A stretch of 64,000 bases of DNA from Bacillus sp. PK3_68 (lineage in GTDB: Bacteria > Bacillota > Bacilli > Bacillales > Domibacillaceae): positions 3,991,001 through 4,055,000 of the forward strand of contig NZ_NQYC01000001.1 in NCBI RefSeq assembly GCF_003600835.1. The letters run 5' to 3'. Positions 1 through 10,181 of this stretch are shown piece after piece (the first letter of the stretch is position 1; each line of letters starts with the position of its first letter). Both the position numbers and the translations under genes were made by a program. The notes under the pieces were generated by a model that worked only from the letters and a program-made list of their open reading frames with translations, was not told where the DNA came from and searched no databases.

Positions 1-1
1 A

Positions 2-697
2 GAAGCGTTACAATTACTAAGAGATAAAGGCGTGTACACAGCGATCGCCACAGGACGGGCGCCGTTTATGTTCGCCGATTTGCGGAAAGAGCTTGATATT
101 CATTCATTTGTCAGCTTTAACGGCCAATATGTAGTGTTTGAAGATGAGGTGATTTATGTTAATCCTCTGGCGACTGACTCACTGGACAGGCTAAATAAGT
201 ATGCGAGTGAGCGGGGGCATTCACTCGTTTATATGAATGAAAAAATGATGAAGGCCAGTCGCTCCCATGATGCGTATGTGGAGGAAAGCCTCGCTAGCTT
301 AAAATTTCCTTATCCAGAAATCCATTCTGATTTTTATAAAGGCAGCGACCTATATCAAACGCTAATTTTCTGTGGGAAAGAAGAGGAGGAGAGTTACCGG
401 GAGCAGTTCCCGGAATTTACTTTCATTCGCTGGCATCCTCATTCTCTTGATATCCTGCCGGCAGGAGGATCGAAGGCTGAAGGGATCAAAAAAATGATGG
501 AACGGTTAAACTTTAAGATAGAGGATGTCTATGCTTTTGGTGACGGATTAAATGACATTGAAATGCTGAAGCTTGTTGGCACAGGGGTAGCTATGGGGAA
601 TGCGCTTCCGCCTGTAAAAGAAATTGCTGACATGGTGACAAGCGATGTAGCAGAAGACGGCATTTATCTTGCTCTAAAAAAATTAGAGCTTATATAG
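2..697 (+). CDS. ykrA: HAD-superfamily Cof-type phosphatase, 5' end outside window
   Basis: The reading frame is open to the first bases of the window, so the gene starts upstream and the first internal GTG (position 32) is not its start. The visible C-terminal 231 or so residues carry a Cof-type HAD fold: an ATGR segment near the start, a conserved Lys in KAEGIKK, and the metal-binding motif GDGLNDIEML followed by GVAMGNA. The N-terminal DxD nucleophile motif lies outside the window. The family dephosphorylates small phosphorylated metabolites such as sugar phosphates or flavin derivatives; the substrate cannot be told. Its position before def and ykyA matches B. subtilis ykrA, which is the basis for the name. 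Confidence 0.85.
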   Translation, partial: EALQLLRDKGVYTAIATGRAPFMFADLRKELDIHSFVSFNGQYVVFEDEVIYVNPLATDSLDRLNKYASERGHSLVYMNEKMMKASRSHDAYVEESLASLKFPYPEIHSDFYKGSDLYQTLIFCGKEEEESYREQFPEFTFIRWHPHSLDILPAGGSKAEGIKKMMERLNFKIEDVYAFGDGLNDIEMLKLVGTGVAMGNALPPVKEIADMVTSDVAEDGIYLALKKLELI

Positions 698-739
698 CAG
701 ACAGGAAAGCGGCGGTTTTGAAGAGGAGCTTTATTGTTA

Positions 740-787
740 AATAGTCAGTCCGGCCTGAAAAAATTCAGGCCGGACTGACTATTTTTT
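740..787 (+). terminator. Intrinsic terminator after the HAD phosphatase gene
   Basis: A perfect 20-bp inverted repeat (arms 740-759 and 764-783, four-base loop) ends in a run of six T. It lies between convergent genes, and the A-rich left flank could also serve def on the minus strand. Confidence 0.9.
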
Positions 788-865
788 ATGGTACTTATAC
801 GGTCCGTTCCTTTAAAGAGGACGGCTTAGTTTTTTGCTGTTAAGCGGGGGCAACCCGCTTGGTTA

Positions 866-1420
866 TTAGCGTTCAATGGGAGTCGATCCTTCAATAACGG
901 AAAAAGGATTGTTTGGATCGATATGATCGTAGAACATGACACCGTTTAAATGATCAATTTCATGCTGGACCACAATAGCAGGCATTCCTTTTAAGCGTAA
1001 TTTTATTTCTTTTCCATCGAGATCAACAGCTTTTACTGTTACCCGTGCATATCTGTGCACATATCCGGGCACATCTCGATCTACTGATAAACAACCTTCT
1101 CCGGAAACTAGGTAAGCCTTTTCTACAGAGTGGCTCACAATTTTTGGATTGATTAAAGCATGGCTAATTAATTCTCCATGATCATCGTTTACTTGAATAG
1201 CAATCATGCGTTTGGATAGACCAATTTGTGGAGCAGCAAGCCCAACACCAGGCCGAAGACCGAATTTTTTTGCTGTTTCCGGATCTTGGCTGTTTTGAAC
1301 GTACTCCAATAGGCTTTTAGCTATTTCTTTATCTTCCTCGCTTGGCGGCAACGCTATATCAGCCGCTTTTTCTCTTAATACTGGATGTCCTTCCCGAACA
1401 ATGTCTTTCATTGTAATCAT
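866..1420 (-). CDS. def: Peptide deformylase
   Basis: This 184-residue metalloenzyme removes the formyl group from the N-terminal methionine of new proteins. All three signature motifs are present: [16 protein letters not shown] (metal-binding Cys) and HEIDH (metal-binding His pair and catalytic Glu). The length matches the longer type-2 deformylase of Gram-positives (B. subtilis DefB/YkrB, 184 residues). The ATG at 1420 lies about ten bases after an AGAAGGT ribosome site. It runs opposite to its neighbours and sits between ykrA and ykyA as in B. subtilis. A second deformylase may exist elsewhere in the genome. Confidence 0.95.
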   Translation of the reverse strand: MITMKDIVREGHPVLREKAADIALPPSEEDKEIAKSLLEYVQNSQDPETAKKFGLRPGVGLAAPQIGLSKRMIAIQVNDDHGELISHALINPKIVSHSVEKAYLVSGEGCLSVDRDVPGYVHRYARVTVKAVDLDGKEIKLRLKGMPAIVVQHEIDHLNGVMFYDHIDPNNPFSVIEGSTPIER

Positions 1421-1602
1421 AATGTGTACCTTCTTTCTGTGGGGCGATCTTTAGGGAATAGTTTATCAAAAAAACAGCAGATTGTTAACGAAACAGCTGG
1501 ATGTTTCGGCAGAAGAAAAAAAGGATATGTAAGGAAAACAGCAAGAGCGCTCTGGATACATATGAAGAAAAGTGTGAACGTGATCGAATGGGGGAGGCTG
1601 AA

Positions 1603-2238
1603 ATGAAAAAACAGCGCATGATTTCCTATGGACTAGCCATTATTTTGTTAACAGGCTGCGGGGGATCAACCGAGAAACAGATTTCTGCTGTTTTAAAAAA
1701 AACAGCAGAGGCAGAAGAAGAGTTTGTTAAGCAGCAGCAGCCATTAAAAGAGCTAGAGAAGAAAGAAATGAGCATTTACAAAAAAATGATGACTAGCAGC
1801 GGGAAAGAGAAAAAGCGGTGGTCAGCTCTGCAGGAAAAGGCAGAAAAGAATTTAAATGACCGTAAAGAAAAAGTTTTTGCTGAACAGGAAGCGATGAAAA
1901 AAGCAGCGGATGAATTTTCTAAATTGGATGAATTAAAGAAAAGACTGGAAGACAAACAAGTGAGAGGGGAGCTAGACGGATTAATTAAAACGATGAATGA
2001 AAGGTATAAAGCGCACCAGGATGTAGCGAAACGGTATAATGAAGTTTTGCGATTAGACAAGAAGCTCTATTATATACTCGGGAAAGAAACAACCACATTA
2101 TCAGATGTGGAGGAACAGCTTGACAAAATTAATAAAGAAAATGATAAGTTAAAAATGTCCAATGAGCGGTTTAACAAACTAACTCGTACATTTAATAAAC
2201 AAAAAACTGCACTAGAGAAGTCTATAGAGAGTAAATAA
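1603..2238 (+). CDS. ykyA: YkyA-family lipoprotein, putative cell-wall binding
   Basis: The product is a 211-residue lipoprotein. ATG 1603 follows a GGGGGAGG ribosome site; a longer upstream frame lacks such a site and would bury the signal peptide. The N-terminus is a short signal sequence ending in the lipobox LTGC. The remainder is very rich in Lys and Glu with long heptad stretches, suggesting an extended coiled coil on the outer membrane face. It corresponds to the YkyA family, described as putative cell-wall-binding lipoproteins. It precedes pdhA as in B. subtilis but has its own terminator. Its molecular function is not known. Confidence 0.85.
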   Translation: MKKQRMISYGLAIILLTGCGGSTEKQISAVLKKTAEAEEEFVKQQQPLKELEKKEMSIYKKMMTSSGKEKKRWSALQEKAEKNLNDRKEKVFAEQEAMKKAADEFSKLDELKKRLEDKQVRGELDGLIKTMNERYKAHQDVAKRYNEVLRLDKKLYYILGKETTTLSDVEEQLDKINKENDKLKMSNERFNKLTRTFNKQKTALEKSIESK

Positions 2239-2308
2239 CTGTGACAGAATGAGAGGGGAGAAGGAAGGGAATACTGCCCGCTACTACTTCCATCCAATTA
2301 TTGAAACA

Positions 2309-2340
2309 AGCCGGGATACGTAAATTTCCCGGTTTTTTTT
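2309..2340 (+). terminator. Terminator after ykyA
   Basis: A CCGGGA/TCCCGG stem with a ten-base loop is followed by eight T. It separates ykyA from the pdh operon. Confidence 0.75.
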
Positions 2341-2522
2341 CTTTTTCAAAGGGAAAGGATATACATGTATAAACGAAGGAAAAGATATCCCGTAAAAACT
2401 AATCTATAACAGTTTGGAGAAAAGGGTTTTTTTATAGTACAGATGATTTGGTGCAGTAATACAGTTTTGGTAGGGGGGATTAGGGGAAAACAACAACTTC
2501 CTTTTGAAAAAGGTAATTTTGT

Positions 2523-2550
2523 TTGACTTTCAGTTAAATGTTATTATAGA
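2523..2550 (+). promoter_or_regulatory. Candidate sigma-A promoter of the pdh operon
   Basis: TTGACT (2523-2528), a 16-bp spacer and TATAGA (2545-2550) sit about 170 bp before pdhA. Transcription would begin near 2557, leaving a leader of about 160 nt. This is a visual match to the consensus; no start site data are available. Confidence 0.5.
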
Positions 2551-2573
2551 CTTATGTCTGTAAACAAGTTGTT

Positions 2574-2604
2574 GTACTAGTGTACATTGGATTTCTACTA
2601 GTAC
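2574..2604. promoter_or_regulatory. Inverted repeat in the pdhA leader
   Basis: GTACTAGT (2574-2581) and ACTAGTAC (2597-2604) are perfect inverted arms 15 bases apart, just after the predicted transcription start. No T tract follows, so it is not a terminator. It could be an operator or an RNA hairpin; no known regulator is recognised. The rest of the 480-bp gap between ykyA and pdhA shows no gene. Confidence 0.4.
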
Positions 2605-2709
2605 AGAGCTGACCATAAATCACCCCATCTGAAACATTTGTGCGATACAGAAGATTGAAGGATGGCTTGTTGAACAAGAAAACTATGCACAATAAAAAAG
2701 AAAGGATAG

Positions 2710-3831
<1,122 letters not shown>

Positions 3832-3834
3832 GCC

Positions 3835-4812
3835 ATGGCGCAAATGACAATGATCCAAGCTATTACGGACGCTCTGCGCACAGAACTAAAGAACGACGAA
3901 AATGTGTTGGTCTTTGGGGAAGACGTTGGAGTAAATGGAGGAGTTTTCCGAGCAACGGAAGGCCTTCAAAAAGAATTTGGTGAAGATCGTGTATTTGATA
4001 CACCGCTTGCTGAATCAGGGATCGGCGGTCTTGCTGTTGGACTTGCTCTTGAAGGATTCCGTCCAGTACCTGAAATCCAATTTTTTGGTTTTGTCTATGA
4101 AGTAATGGATTCTATCAGCGGTCAGTTAGCCCGCCTTCGTTACCGTTCAGGCGGCAGCTATTCTGCTCCAGTTACGATCCGTTCTCCGTTTGGTGGTGGC
4201 GTGTATACACCAGAGCTTCATGCGGACAGCTTAGAAGGACTTGTTGCTCAACAACCAGGTTTAAAAGTTGTAATTCCGTCCTCACCTTACGATGCAAAAG
4301 GACTCTTGATTTCTGCGATCCGTGACAACGATCCGGTTATTTTCCTTGAGCACATGAAATTATATCGTTCTTTCCGCCAAGAAGTGCCGGAAGAAGAGTA
4401 TACGATTCCTCTTGGAAAAGCGGAAGTGAAACGTGAAGGAACAGACCTTTCGATCATTACTTATGGAGCAATGGTTCATGAATCAATCAAAGCGGCGGAA
4501 GAGCTGGAAAAAGAAGGACATTCTGTAGAGGTGATTGATCTTCGCACTATTCAACCATTGGATATTGATACGATTGTAGCCTCTGTTGAGAAAACAGGAC
4601 GTGCCATCGTTGTTCAGGAAGCTCAAAAACAAGCAGGAATTGCAGCTAATGTGGTAGCGGAGATCAATGAGCGCGCTATTTTAAGCTTGGATGCACCAGT
4701 GCTACGTGTAGCTGCTCCGGACACAGTTTATCCATTTTCACAAGCAGAGCCAGTCTGGCTTCCAAACTTTAAGGACGTTATTGAAACAGCGAAGAAAGTA
4801 CTTGATTTTTAA
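3835..4812 (+). CDS. pdhB: Pyruvate dehydrogenase E1 beta subunit
   Basis: The 325-residue beta subunit of E1 pairs with PdhA to form the alpha2beta2 heterotetramer. The N-terminal transketolase-type pyrimidine-binding domain ([17 protein letters not shown]) and the C-terminal transketolase domain (from about residue 200, ending near [10 protein letters not shown]) are complete. Length equals the B. subtilis protein. The ATG is three bases after the pdhA stop, behind GAAGGAG inside the end of pdhA. A 111-bp spacer with a hairpin separates it from pdhC. Confidence 0.97.
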   Translation: MAQMTMIQAITDALRTELKNDENVLVFGEDVGVNGGVFRATEGLQKEFGEDRVFDTPLAESGIGGLAVGLALEGFRPVPEIQFFGFVYEVMDSISGQLARLRYRSGGSYSAPVTIRSPFGGGVYTPELHADSLEGLVAQQPGLKVVIPSSPYDAKGLLISAIRDNDPVIFLEHMKLYRSFRQEVPEEEYTIPLGKAEVKREGTDLSIITYGAMVHESIKAAEELEKEGHSVEVIDLRTIQPLDIDTIVASVEKTGRAIVVQEAQKQAGIAANVVAEINERAILSLDAPVLRVAAPDTVYPFSQAEPVWLPNFKDVIETAKKVLDF

Positions 4813-4836
4813 TAATCGGTATCGCACAGGGCAGAT

Positions 4837-4869
4837 GATCTCAGGTCTCTTTGAGGCAGGTCTGAGATC
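4837..4869 (+). other. Hairpin in the pdhB-pdhC spacer
   Basis: GATCTCAG (4837-4844) and CTGAGATC (4862-4869) form a perfect 8-bp stem, extendable by G-U pairs, in the only long gap of the operon. No T run follows, so it is unlikely to terminate. It may mark an RNA processing site or stabilise the upstream mRNA end. Confidence 0.4.
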
Positions 4870-4923
4870 TCTCCTAATGTAACGATTGTTGAGAGGATTA
4901 ACTTAATTAGGAGGGTGAAGACT

Positions 4924-6276
4924 TTGGCATTTGAATTTAGATTACCTGATATCGGTGAAGGTATTCACGAAGGCGAAATTGTAAAATGGTTCGTAAAAGC
5001 GGGCGACAAAATTGAAGAGGATGACATCCTCTGTGAAGTGCAAAATGATAAAGCCGTCGTTGAAATTCCTTCTCCTGTTACAGGAACAGTAGAAGAGGTT
5101 TTAGTCAGTGAAGGAACAGTAGCGGTTGTTGGGGACGTTCTTGTCAGAATTGATGCTCCAGGCTATGAAGATTTGCAGTTTAAAGGGCACGGAGACGGAG
5201 AAGAAAAGACCGAAGCTCAAGTGCAATCGACAGCTGAAGCAGGCCAGGATGTAAAGAAGGAAGAAGTGCCTGTGCAAAAAGAAGAAGAGGCTACTGGAGC
5301 GGGAGCACAGCCAGCTGCAGCAGAAGTAGATCCGAACCGCCGTATCGTAGCGATGCCGTCTGTTCGTAAATATGCACGTGACAATGGCGTAGATATTCGT
5401 CAAGTAGCTGGCTCTGGTAAAAATGGCCGCGTATTGAAGGCAGATATCGATAGCTTTGTTGCTGGTGACCAGAAATCTGCAGAAGAACCGGCAGCTAAGC
5501 AGGAAGCGGTAGATGTAGAACAGCAAACGAATAAGCAGGAAAGCGCAGCTGCACCTGTTATTCCTGAAGGTGAATTCCCAGAAACACGTGAGAAAATGAG
5601 TGGTATTCGCAAAGCGATCGCCAAGGCGATGGTGAATTCTAAACATACAGCACCACATGTTACATTAATGGATGAAGTAGAGGTGACCAAGCTTTGGGCT
5701 CACCGCAAGAAATTCAAAGCGATCGCTGAAGAAAAAGGCATTAAGCTGACTTTCCTTCCTTACGTGGTAAAAGCCTTAACAAGTGCACTTCGTGAGTACC
5801 CGGCTTTAAACACATCGCTTGATGATAGCACAGACGAAATCGTTCATAAGCATTATTACAATATTGGTATTGCTGCTGATACGGATAAAGGCCTTCTTGT
5901 ACCAGTTGTAAAAAATGCGGATCGAAAATCAATGTTTACTATCTCAAATGAGATTAATGAGCTGGCAAATAAAGCACGCGATGGAAAGCTCTCTCCAGCA
6001 GAAATGAAAGGCGCAAGCTGCACAATTACGAATATCGGCTCTGCTGGCGGGCAGTGGTTTACGCCGGTCATTAACCATCCGGAAGTAGCTATTTTAGGCA
6101 TTGGTCGAATTGCAGAAAAACCGATCGTAAAAAATGGTGAAATTATAGCCGCACCTGTGTTAGCATTATCATTGAGCTTTGACCACCGAATGATTGATGG
6201 CGCAACAGCTCAAAATGCGCTTAATCATATCAAGCGTTTATTAAATGATCCAGAACTTTTATTAATGGAGGCGTAA
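4924..6276 (+). CDS. pdhC: Dihydrolipoamide acetyltransferase (PDH E2)
   Basis: The 450-residue E2 core accepts acetyl from E1 and passes it to CoA. Domains in order: lipoyl domain (residues 1-77, lipoyl Lys 43 in NDKAVVEI), an Ala/Glu/Gln-rich linker, a peripheral-subunit-binding domain (about 137-175, [16 protein letters not shown]), a second flexible linker and the catalytic domain, ending with [10 protein letters not shown] that holds the active-site His and Asp. The start is taken as TTG 4924, nine bases after AGGAGG (4909-4914); the upstream GTG 4915 directly abuts that site, and family members begin MAFEF. The pdhD start follows four bases after the stop. Confidence 0.96.
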   Translation: MAFEFRLPDIGEGIHEGEIVKWFVKAGDKIEEDDILCEVQNDKAVVEIPSPVTGTVEEVLVSEGTVAVVGDVLVRIDAPGYEDLQFKGHGDGEEKTEAQVQSTAEAGQDVKKEEVPVQKEEEATGAGAQPAAAEVDPNRRIVAMPSVRKYARDNGVDIRQVAGSGKNGRVLKADIDSFVAGDQKSAEEPAAKQEAVDVEQQTNKQESAAAPVIPEGEFPETREKMSGIRKAIAKAMVNSKHTAPHVTLMDEVEVTKLWAHRKKFKAIAEEKGIKLTFLPYVVKALTSALREYPALNTSLDDSTDEIVHKHYYNIGIAADTDKGLLVPVVKNADRKSMFTISNEINELANKARDGKLSPAEMKGASCTITNIGSAGGQWFTPVINHPEVAILGIGRIAEKPIVKNGEIIAAPVLALSLSFDHRMIDGATAQNALNHIKRLLNDPELLLMEA

Positions 6277-6280
6277 TACA

Positions 6281-7690
6281 ATGGTAGTAGGAGATTTCGC
6301 AATCGAAACTGATACGATAGTCGTCGGAGCAGGCCCTGGTGGATACGTGGCAGCTATTCGTGCTGCACAGCTTGGACAGAAAGTGACCATCGTTGAAAAA
6401 GGAGAACTGGGCGGCGTCTGCTTAAACGTCGGCTGTATCCCTTCTAAAGCGTTACTCACAGCAGCTCATCGTTTTGAGCAGGCTAAACATTCAGATGACA
6501 TGGGAATTGTAGCTGAAAATGTTACAGTTAACTTTGAAAAAGTTCAAGAATGGAAAGCCAGTGTCGTTAAAAAACTGACTGGCGGAGTAGAAGGACTTTT
6601 AAAAGGCAACAAAGTAGAAATTGTCCGTGGGGAAGCTTATTTTGTTGATGCGAATACACTCCGTGTAATGGATGAAAATTCTGCCCAAACATATAAGTTT
6701 AAAAATGCAATTGTAGCAACTGGTTCTCATCCAATTGAGATCCCTAATTTCAAATTTTCTGAGCGTGTTATTAATTCAACAGGTGCTTTGGCACTGAAAG
6801 AAGTACCGGCTAAGATGGTTGTTGTCGGCGGTGGATATATTGGTGCTGAGCTTTCTACAGCTTATGCAAACCTCGGCACGGAAATAACTATTCTTGAAGG
6901 AGCTAACGAGATCTTAAACGGCTTTGAAAAGCAAATGTCTGCTCTCGTTAAACGCAACCTGAAGAAAAAAGGCGTAACGATTGTTACAAAAGCAATGGCT
7001 AAGTCAGCCGAAGAAACAGAAAACGGTGTAACCGTTACTTACGAAGTTGGCGGAAAAGAAGAAAAAGTAGAAGCTGATTATGTACTGGTTACAGTTGGCC
7101 GCAAGCCAAACACAGATGAACTTGGTCTTGAACAAGCTGGTGTTAAAATCACAGATCGCGGTTTAATCGAAATTGACAAGCAGTGCCGTACAAGCGTATC
7201 CAATATTTATGCGATCGGGGATATTGTACAAGGTCCTCCATTAGCTCATAAAGCTTCTTATGAAGGAAAAGTTGCAGCGGAAGCTATTTCAGGCGAGCCT
7301 TCTGAAATTGATTATATGGCTATTCCAGCTGTGTGCTTCACTGAGCCTGAATTGGCGACTGTTGGCTACACAGAAGCAGAAGCGAAAGAAGAGGGAATAG
7401 AAGTGATTGCAGCTAAGTTCCCATTTGCAGCTAACGGCCGTGCATTGGCGCTTAACAGCACAGACGGATTCGTGAAGCTTGTTACACGCAAGGAAGACGG
7501 ATTAATTGTCGGTGCTCAAATTGCTGGGTCTGGCGCATCTGATATGATCGCTGAATTAGGACTTGCTATTGAAGCAGGCATGACAGCAGAAGATATCGCT
7601 ATGACAATTCATGCACACCCAACTTTAGGGGAAATTTCTATGGAGGCAGCTGAGGTTGCTCTTGGCACACCTATCCATATTGTAAAATAA
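6281..7690 (+). CDS. pdhD: Dihydrolipoamide dehydrogenase (PDH E3)
   Basis: This 469-residue FAD flavoprotein reoxidises dihydrolipoamide with NAD. Visible are the FAD dinucleotide fold [10 protein letters not shown], the redox disulfide [15 protein letters not shown], the NAD fold [10 protein letters not shown], the second FAD motif IYAIGDI and the C-terminal HAHPT segment bearing the catalytic His. It lacks an N-terminal lipoyl domain, as does B. subtilis PdhD. E3 is usually shared with other 2-oxo acid dehydrogenases. It ends the operon before a strong terminator. Confidence 0.97.
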   Translation: MVVGDFAIETDTIVVGAGPGGYVAAIRAAQLGQKVTIVEKGELGGVCLNVGCIPSKALLTAAHRFEQAKHSDDMGIVAENVTVNFEKVQEWKASVVKKLTGGVEGLLKGNKVEIVRGEAYFVDANTLRVMDENSAQTYKFKNAIVATGSHPIEIPNFKFSERVINSTGALALKEVPAKMVVVGGGYIGAELSTAYANLGTEITILEGANEILNGFEKQMSALVKRNLKKKGVTIVTKAMAKSAEETENGVTVTYEVGGKEEKVEADYVLVTVGRKPNTDELGLEQAGVKITDRGLIEIDKQCRTSVSNIYAIGDIVQGPPLAHKASYEGKVAAEAISGEPSEIDYMAIPAVCFTEPELATVGYTEAEAKEEGIEVIAAKFPFAANGRALALNSTDGFVKLVTRKEDGLIVGAQIAGSGASDMIAELGLAIEAGMTAEDIAMTIHAHPTLGEISMEAAEVALGTPIHIVK

Positions 7691-7694
7691 AGAT

Positions 7695-7730
7695 AAAAAA
7701 TAGAACTGCCTGTGGGCAGTTCTATTTTTT
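7695..7730 (+). terminator. Terminator of the pdh operon
   Basis: A near-perfect stem (AAAAAATAGAACTGCC and its complement, four-base loop TGTG) ends in six T. Confidence 0.92.
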
Positions 7731-7806
7731 ATGTCTATTTAGTTAAGAATTTGTCCCTGCAGCCATAAACTGTATTAGGAAACAATAAGAGATAGGCGGA
7801 GGGACT

Positions 7807-8067
7807 ATGAATTACTATATTATATTTATTTTCCATTTAATGATTTGGAGCTTTTATACGTTGGCTTCCTGGCTATCCAATGGAGATTCAAAAACATTTC
7901 AAGGACTGTTGTTCATTGTTTTTTTCTATATTTGCATGTCAGCCGCCCAAAAAATATTGCATTCCCAGCGAAAAGGGTTTTTTATGACGGTTACTACTTT
8001 GCTTTGTTATTGGACAGGCAAACTTACTATTGATCAGCTGCTTCATATCTTTTCTGCTTCTTTTTAA
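7807..8067 (+). CDS. Small membrane protein of unknown function
   Basis: I do not recognise this 86-residue protein. ATG 7807 is preceded by GGCGGAGGG at good spacing, which argues that the gene is real. It has hydrophobic segments at about residues 3-21, 32-48 and 60-75 separated by short basic or polar loops (NGDSK, HSQRKG), so it is probably a two- or three-pass membrane protein. It lies between the pdh terminator and a lipoprotein deacetylase gene 42 bp downstream, possibly as a pair. No counterpart is known to me at this place in B. subtilis. Confidence 0.6.
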   Translation: MNYYIIFIFHLMIWSFYTLASWLSNGDSKTFQGLLFIVFFYICMSAAQKILHSQRKGFFMTVTTLLCYWTGKLTIDQLLHIFSASF

Positions 8068-8109
8068 ACTTTGTTACACTGAAAGAAACAAATGGAAAGA
8101 AGGGAAAAG

Positions 8110-8913
8110 ATGAGAAAGTTAACCATTTTAATACTTCTTTTAGTTTTGTCTGGATGCAGCGGACAGAGTGATAAAGAGCAGAAGGAGGCACCACTTGTAG
8201 AAAAGAAAGTGATGGGCCAACCGGCCGAGAAGCAGAAAGATGAAAGGGAAATGAAAGCCAAACAAGAGGCACCACTTTATCGGGTCAACCAGAACAATTG
8301 GACAATCGAACCTATCGGCTCAGCCAATCCTAAAGTTGTGCTGCTTACTATTGACGATGCACCAGACAAATACGCATTGGAAATGGCTAAAATACTTAAA
8401 AGCGAAAACGTTTCTGCTATCTTTTTTGTAAATGGACAGTTTTTGGAGAACGAGGAAAATAAAAAAATGCTGAAGGAAATAGATCAAATGGGGTTTATGA
8501 TCGGCAATCATACTTATTCTCATAAAGATTTAAAAAGTTTGTCAGAGGAAGAACAGAAAGAGGAGATTTTAAAAGTGAATGAAATGGTTGAAAAAACTAT
8601 TGGCAAACGCCCTGTCTTTTTCCGCGCTCCATTTGGCAGTAACACAGATTTTTCGAGACAGCTAATCCGAAAAGAAAAGATGAGTATTATGAATTGGACA
8701 TATGGCTACGATTGGGAAAAGGAATACATGACCAAAGAAAGCTTATCAGATGTGATGGTGAATACACCAATGTTAACGAACGGAGCAAATATCCTGATGC
8801 ATGATAGGCAATGGACCAAAGAAGCATTAAGTGTAATGGTTACGGGCCTGCAGGAAAAGGGCTATGAGATCATTGATCCTAAAATGATTGCAACAGAGCA
8901 AAATCAAGAGTAA
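8110..8913 (+). CDS. Polysaccharide deacetylase-family lipoprotein
   Basis: This 267-residue protein has a NodB-type deacetylase domain. ATG 8110 is preferred over 8092 because it follows AGAAGGGA and begins a lipoprotein signal (lipobox LSGC). A charged linker (about 20-65) precedes the catalytic domain. Motifs seen: TIDDAP (usually TFDDGP; the second Asp is kept), HTYSH (metal-binding His pair), RAPFGS and LMHD. These enzymes remove acetyl groups from peptidoglycan or chitin-like sugars outside the membrane. The Phe-to-Ile and Gly-to-Ala changes in motif 1 are unusual but do not remove the metal ligand. Substrate unknown. Confidence 0.85.
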   Translation: MRKLTILILLLVLSGCSGQSDKEQKEAPLVEKKVMGQPAEKQKDEREMKAKQEAPLYRVNQNNWTIEPIGSANPKVVLLTIDDAPDKYALEMAKILKSENVSAIFFVNGQFLENEENKKMLKEIDQMGFMIGNHTYSHKDLKSLSEEEQKEEILKVNEMVEKTIGKRPVFFRAPFGSNTDFSRQLIRKEKMSIMNWTYGYDWEKEYMTKESLSDVMVNTPMLTNGANILMHDRQWTKEALSVMVTGLQEKGYEIIDPKMIATEQNQE

Positions 8914-8953
8914 ATGGCGGCGGGGGGCCATTTTCGACTTTTATTGCCCGGAC

Positions 8954-9001
8954 TTCCGCAGGCTAATCTGTTTCTGCGCAGAAACAGATTAGCCTGCGGA
9001 A
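8954..9001. repeat. 48-bp perfect palindrome with no loop
   Basis: The 24-bp arms meet at TTCTGCGCAGAA (centre 8977/8978) without a spacer or mismatch. It lies between convergent genes (the deacetylase and tgl), but neither strand has a T run after the hairpin, so it differs from the other terminators in the window. It may be a bidirectional transcription barrier, a protein-binding site or a palindromic repeat unit. Confidence 0.8.
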
Positions 9002-9056
9002 AAAATAGATTTTCAGCCGGACAGTGGCTCACCAGTTACAGCTTTATTTATCCCCA

Positions 9057-9923
9057 TTACATAAATGGATATATATGGGCCGTTTGCTGATAGGCCTTAT
9101 TTAAATAGAGTAGATATCGTTCCATTGAAATAGAGCTTTTATTGTGAAAGATGATGAGCTGTTTTGGATGAGTATTATAGCCGCGTGGCAGAAGTGATAA
9201 TTTTTCTAACTGTTTAAAAGAGGGTCTTGTAGCTGATTGTTTGAGGTAGGCGGATTGACTGCTTCCTGGTTTTCTTCTTTTGTTTAGGGCATGAATGATT
9301 TGCGAGGGAGTTTCTATCCCTAAGCCGTGTCCAAAGCATGTGCCATCCTCAAGAACGACAGCATTTTCTCCTCTCCACCAGGAGGTGTTTGGATCAAAGT
9401 CAGGATTATTAAAATACACAACATCTCCGGGCAGGAAATAGTTTGTCTTCACTGTTTCTATTCCAAGAGCAGGATTAGCATGCCAGCTGTATAAATAAAT
9501 GTTTTGGAAGAAACGGTTAAAAGAATAGTCTCCGATGCTATGTAAAACGGCATGATAATAGATAATCATCTTGGCTGTAGCGCATTCAAATGCATAGAGT
9601 GAACTATTCCGATAAATGTCCCGAATAGCTTCGGAGGGCAGTGCGCCGCGCTTTAACTGAAAACCCCCGACTGCTGTCAAATACCAGTACTGAGGATTGC
9701 ACCGAGATTTTTCAAAGGGCTCAAATTGTGAATCGCCGTCATTCATCTTTCGTGCGCTAGCTATGATGTTTTCTCGTAAACGGATTTCAAATAATAACTC
9801 GCTAATAGATTGATAAGAATAAACGTCCGGAGCATCGTTCATTCGTTGAAAAATAATGCTTTCAATCCGATCAGCCGGCCACATGGTGTTTTGGTAAAAT
9901 GGCATTCCTGATAACTGTATCAT
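9057..9923 (-). CDS. tgl: Protein-glutamine gamma-glutamyltransferase (spore transglutaminase)
   Basis: Tgl forms epsilon-(gamma-glutamyl)lysine cross-links in the spore coat; in B. subtilis GerQ is a known substrate. The 288 residues align with the family throughout: SISELLFEIRLR, the catalytic Cys 114 in YAFECATA, the WHxNP region, the WRGEN block with a conserved Glu, and FGHGLGI. The C-terminus runs about 40 residues beyond the 245-residue B. subtilis protein. ATG 9923 lies six bases after GGAGG. It is convergent with the deacetylase gene and divergent from SR1. In B. subtilis tgl lies elsewhere on the chromosome, so this placement differs. Mother-cell (sigma-K) expression would be expected, but I could not identify a clear promoter. 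Confidence 0.9.
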   Translation of the reverse strand: MIQLSGMPFYQNTMWPADRIESIIFQRMNDAPDVYSYQSISELLFEIRLRENIIASARKMNDGDSQFEPFEKSRCNPQYWYLTAVGGFQLKRGALPSEAIRDIYRNSSLYAFECATAKMIIYYHAVLHSIGDYSFNRFFQNIYLYSWHANPALGIETVKTNYFLPGDVVYFNNPDFDPNTSWWRGENAVVLEDGTCFGHGLGIETPSQIIHALNKRRKPGSSQSAYLKQSATRPSFKQLEKLSLLPRGYNTHPKQLIIFHNKSSISMERYLLYLNKAYQQTAHIYPFM

Positions 9924-10146
9924 GCTCTCCCTCCTTCCCCATTTCCTTCTTACTTATACTATTACCTAATGTATTTAGGCTTTATTTTAATATGTCTGCC
10001 ATTTTTTCTGCGCTGATTTTTATAGGGGAGAGCTAATTATGTATAAATAGCAAAGTTTTTTTTGAATAAACGTCCTGCCATTCCCAGTGACGCTATGCCT
10101 GTTTAATAAAAGTATATAAAAGGCAAATGTGCCATACAATTTAGGC

Positions 10147-10175
10147 TTGAAAAATGAAATGTGTTATATTATTAT
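10147..10175 (+). promoter_or_regulatory. Promoter of the SR1 RNA gene
   Basis: TTGAAA (10147-10152), exactly 17 bp, then TATTAT (10170-10175) is a good sigma-A match. In B. subtilis, SR1 is repressed under glycolytic conditions by CcpN and to a lesser extent CcpA; I did not find a clear operator for either here. Confidence 0.65.
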
Positions 10176-10181
10176 TTATTT

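Noticed and set aside
5101-5658. 185-codon minus-strand frame inside pdhC
   Set aside because: It is a shadow of the conserved pdhC gene with a Cys/Phe/Arg-rich, non-protein-like composition and no ribosome site.
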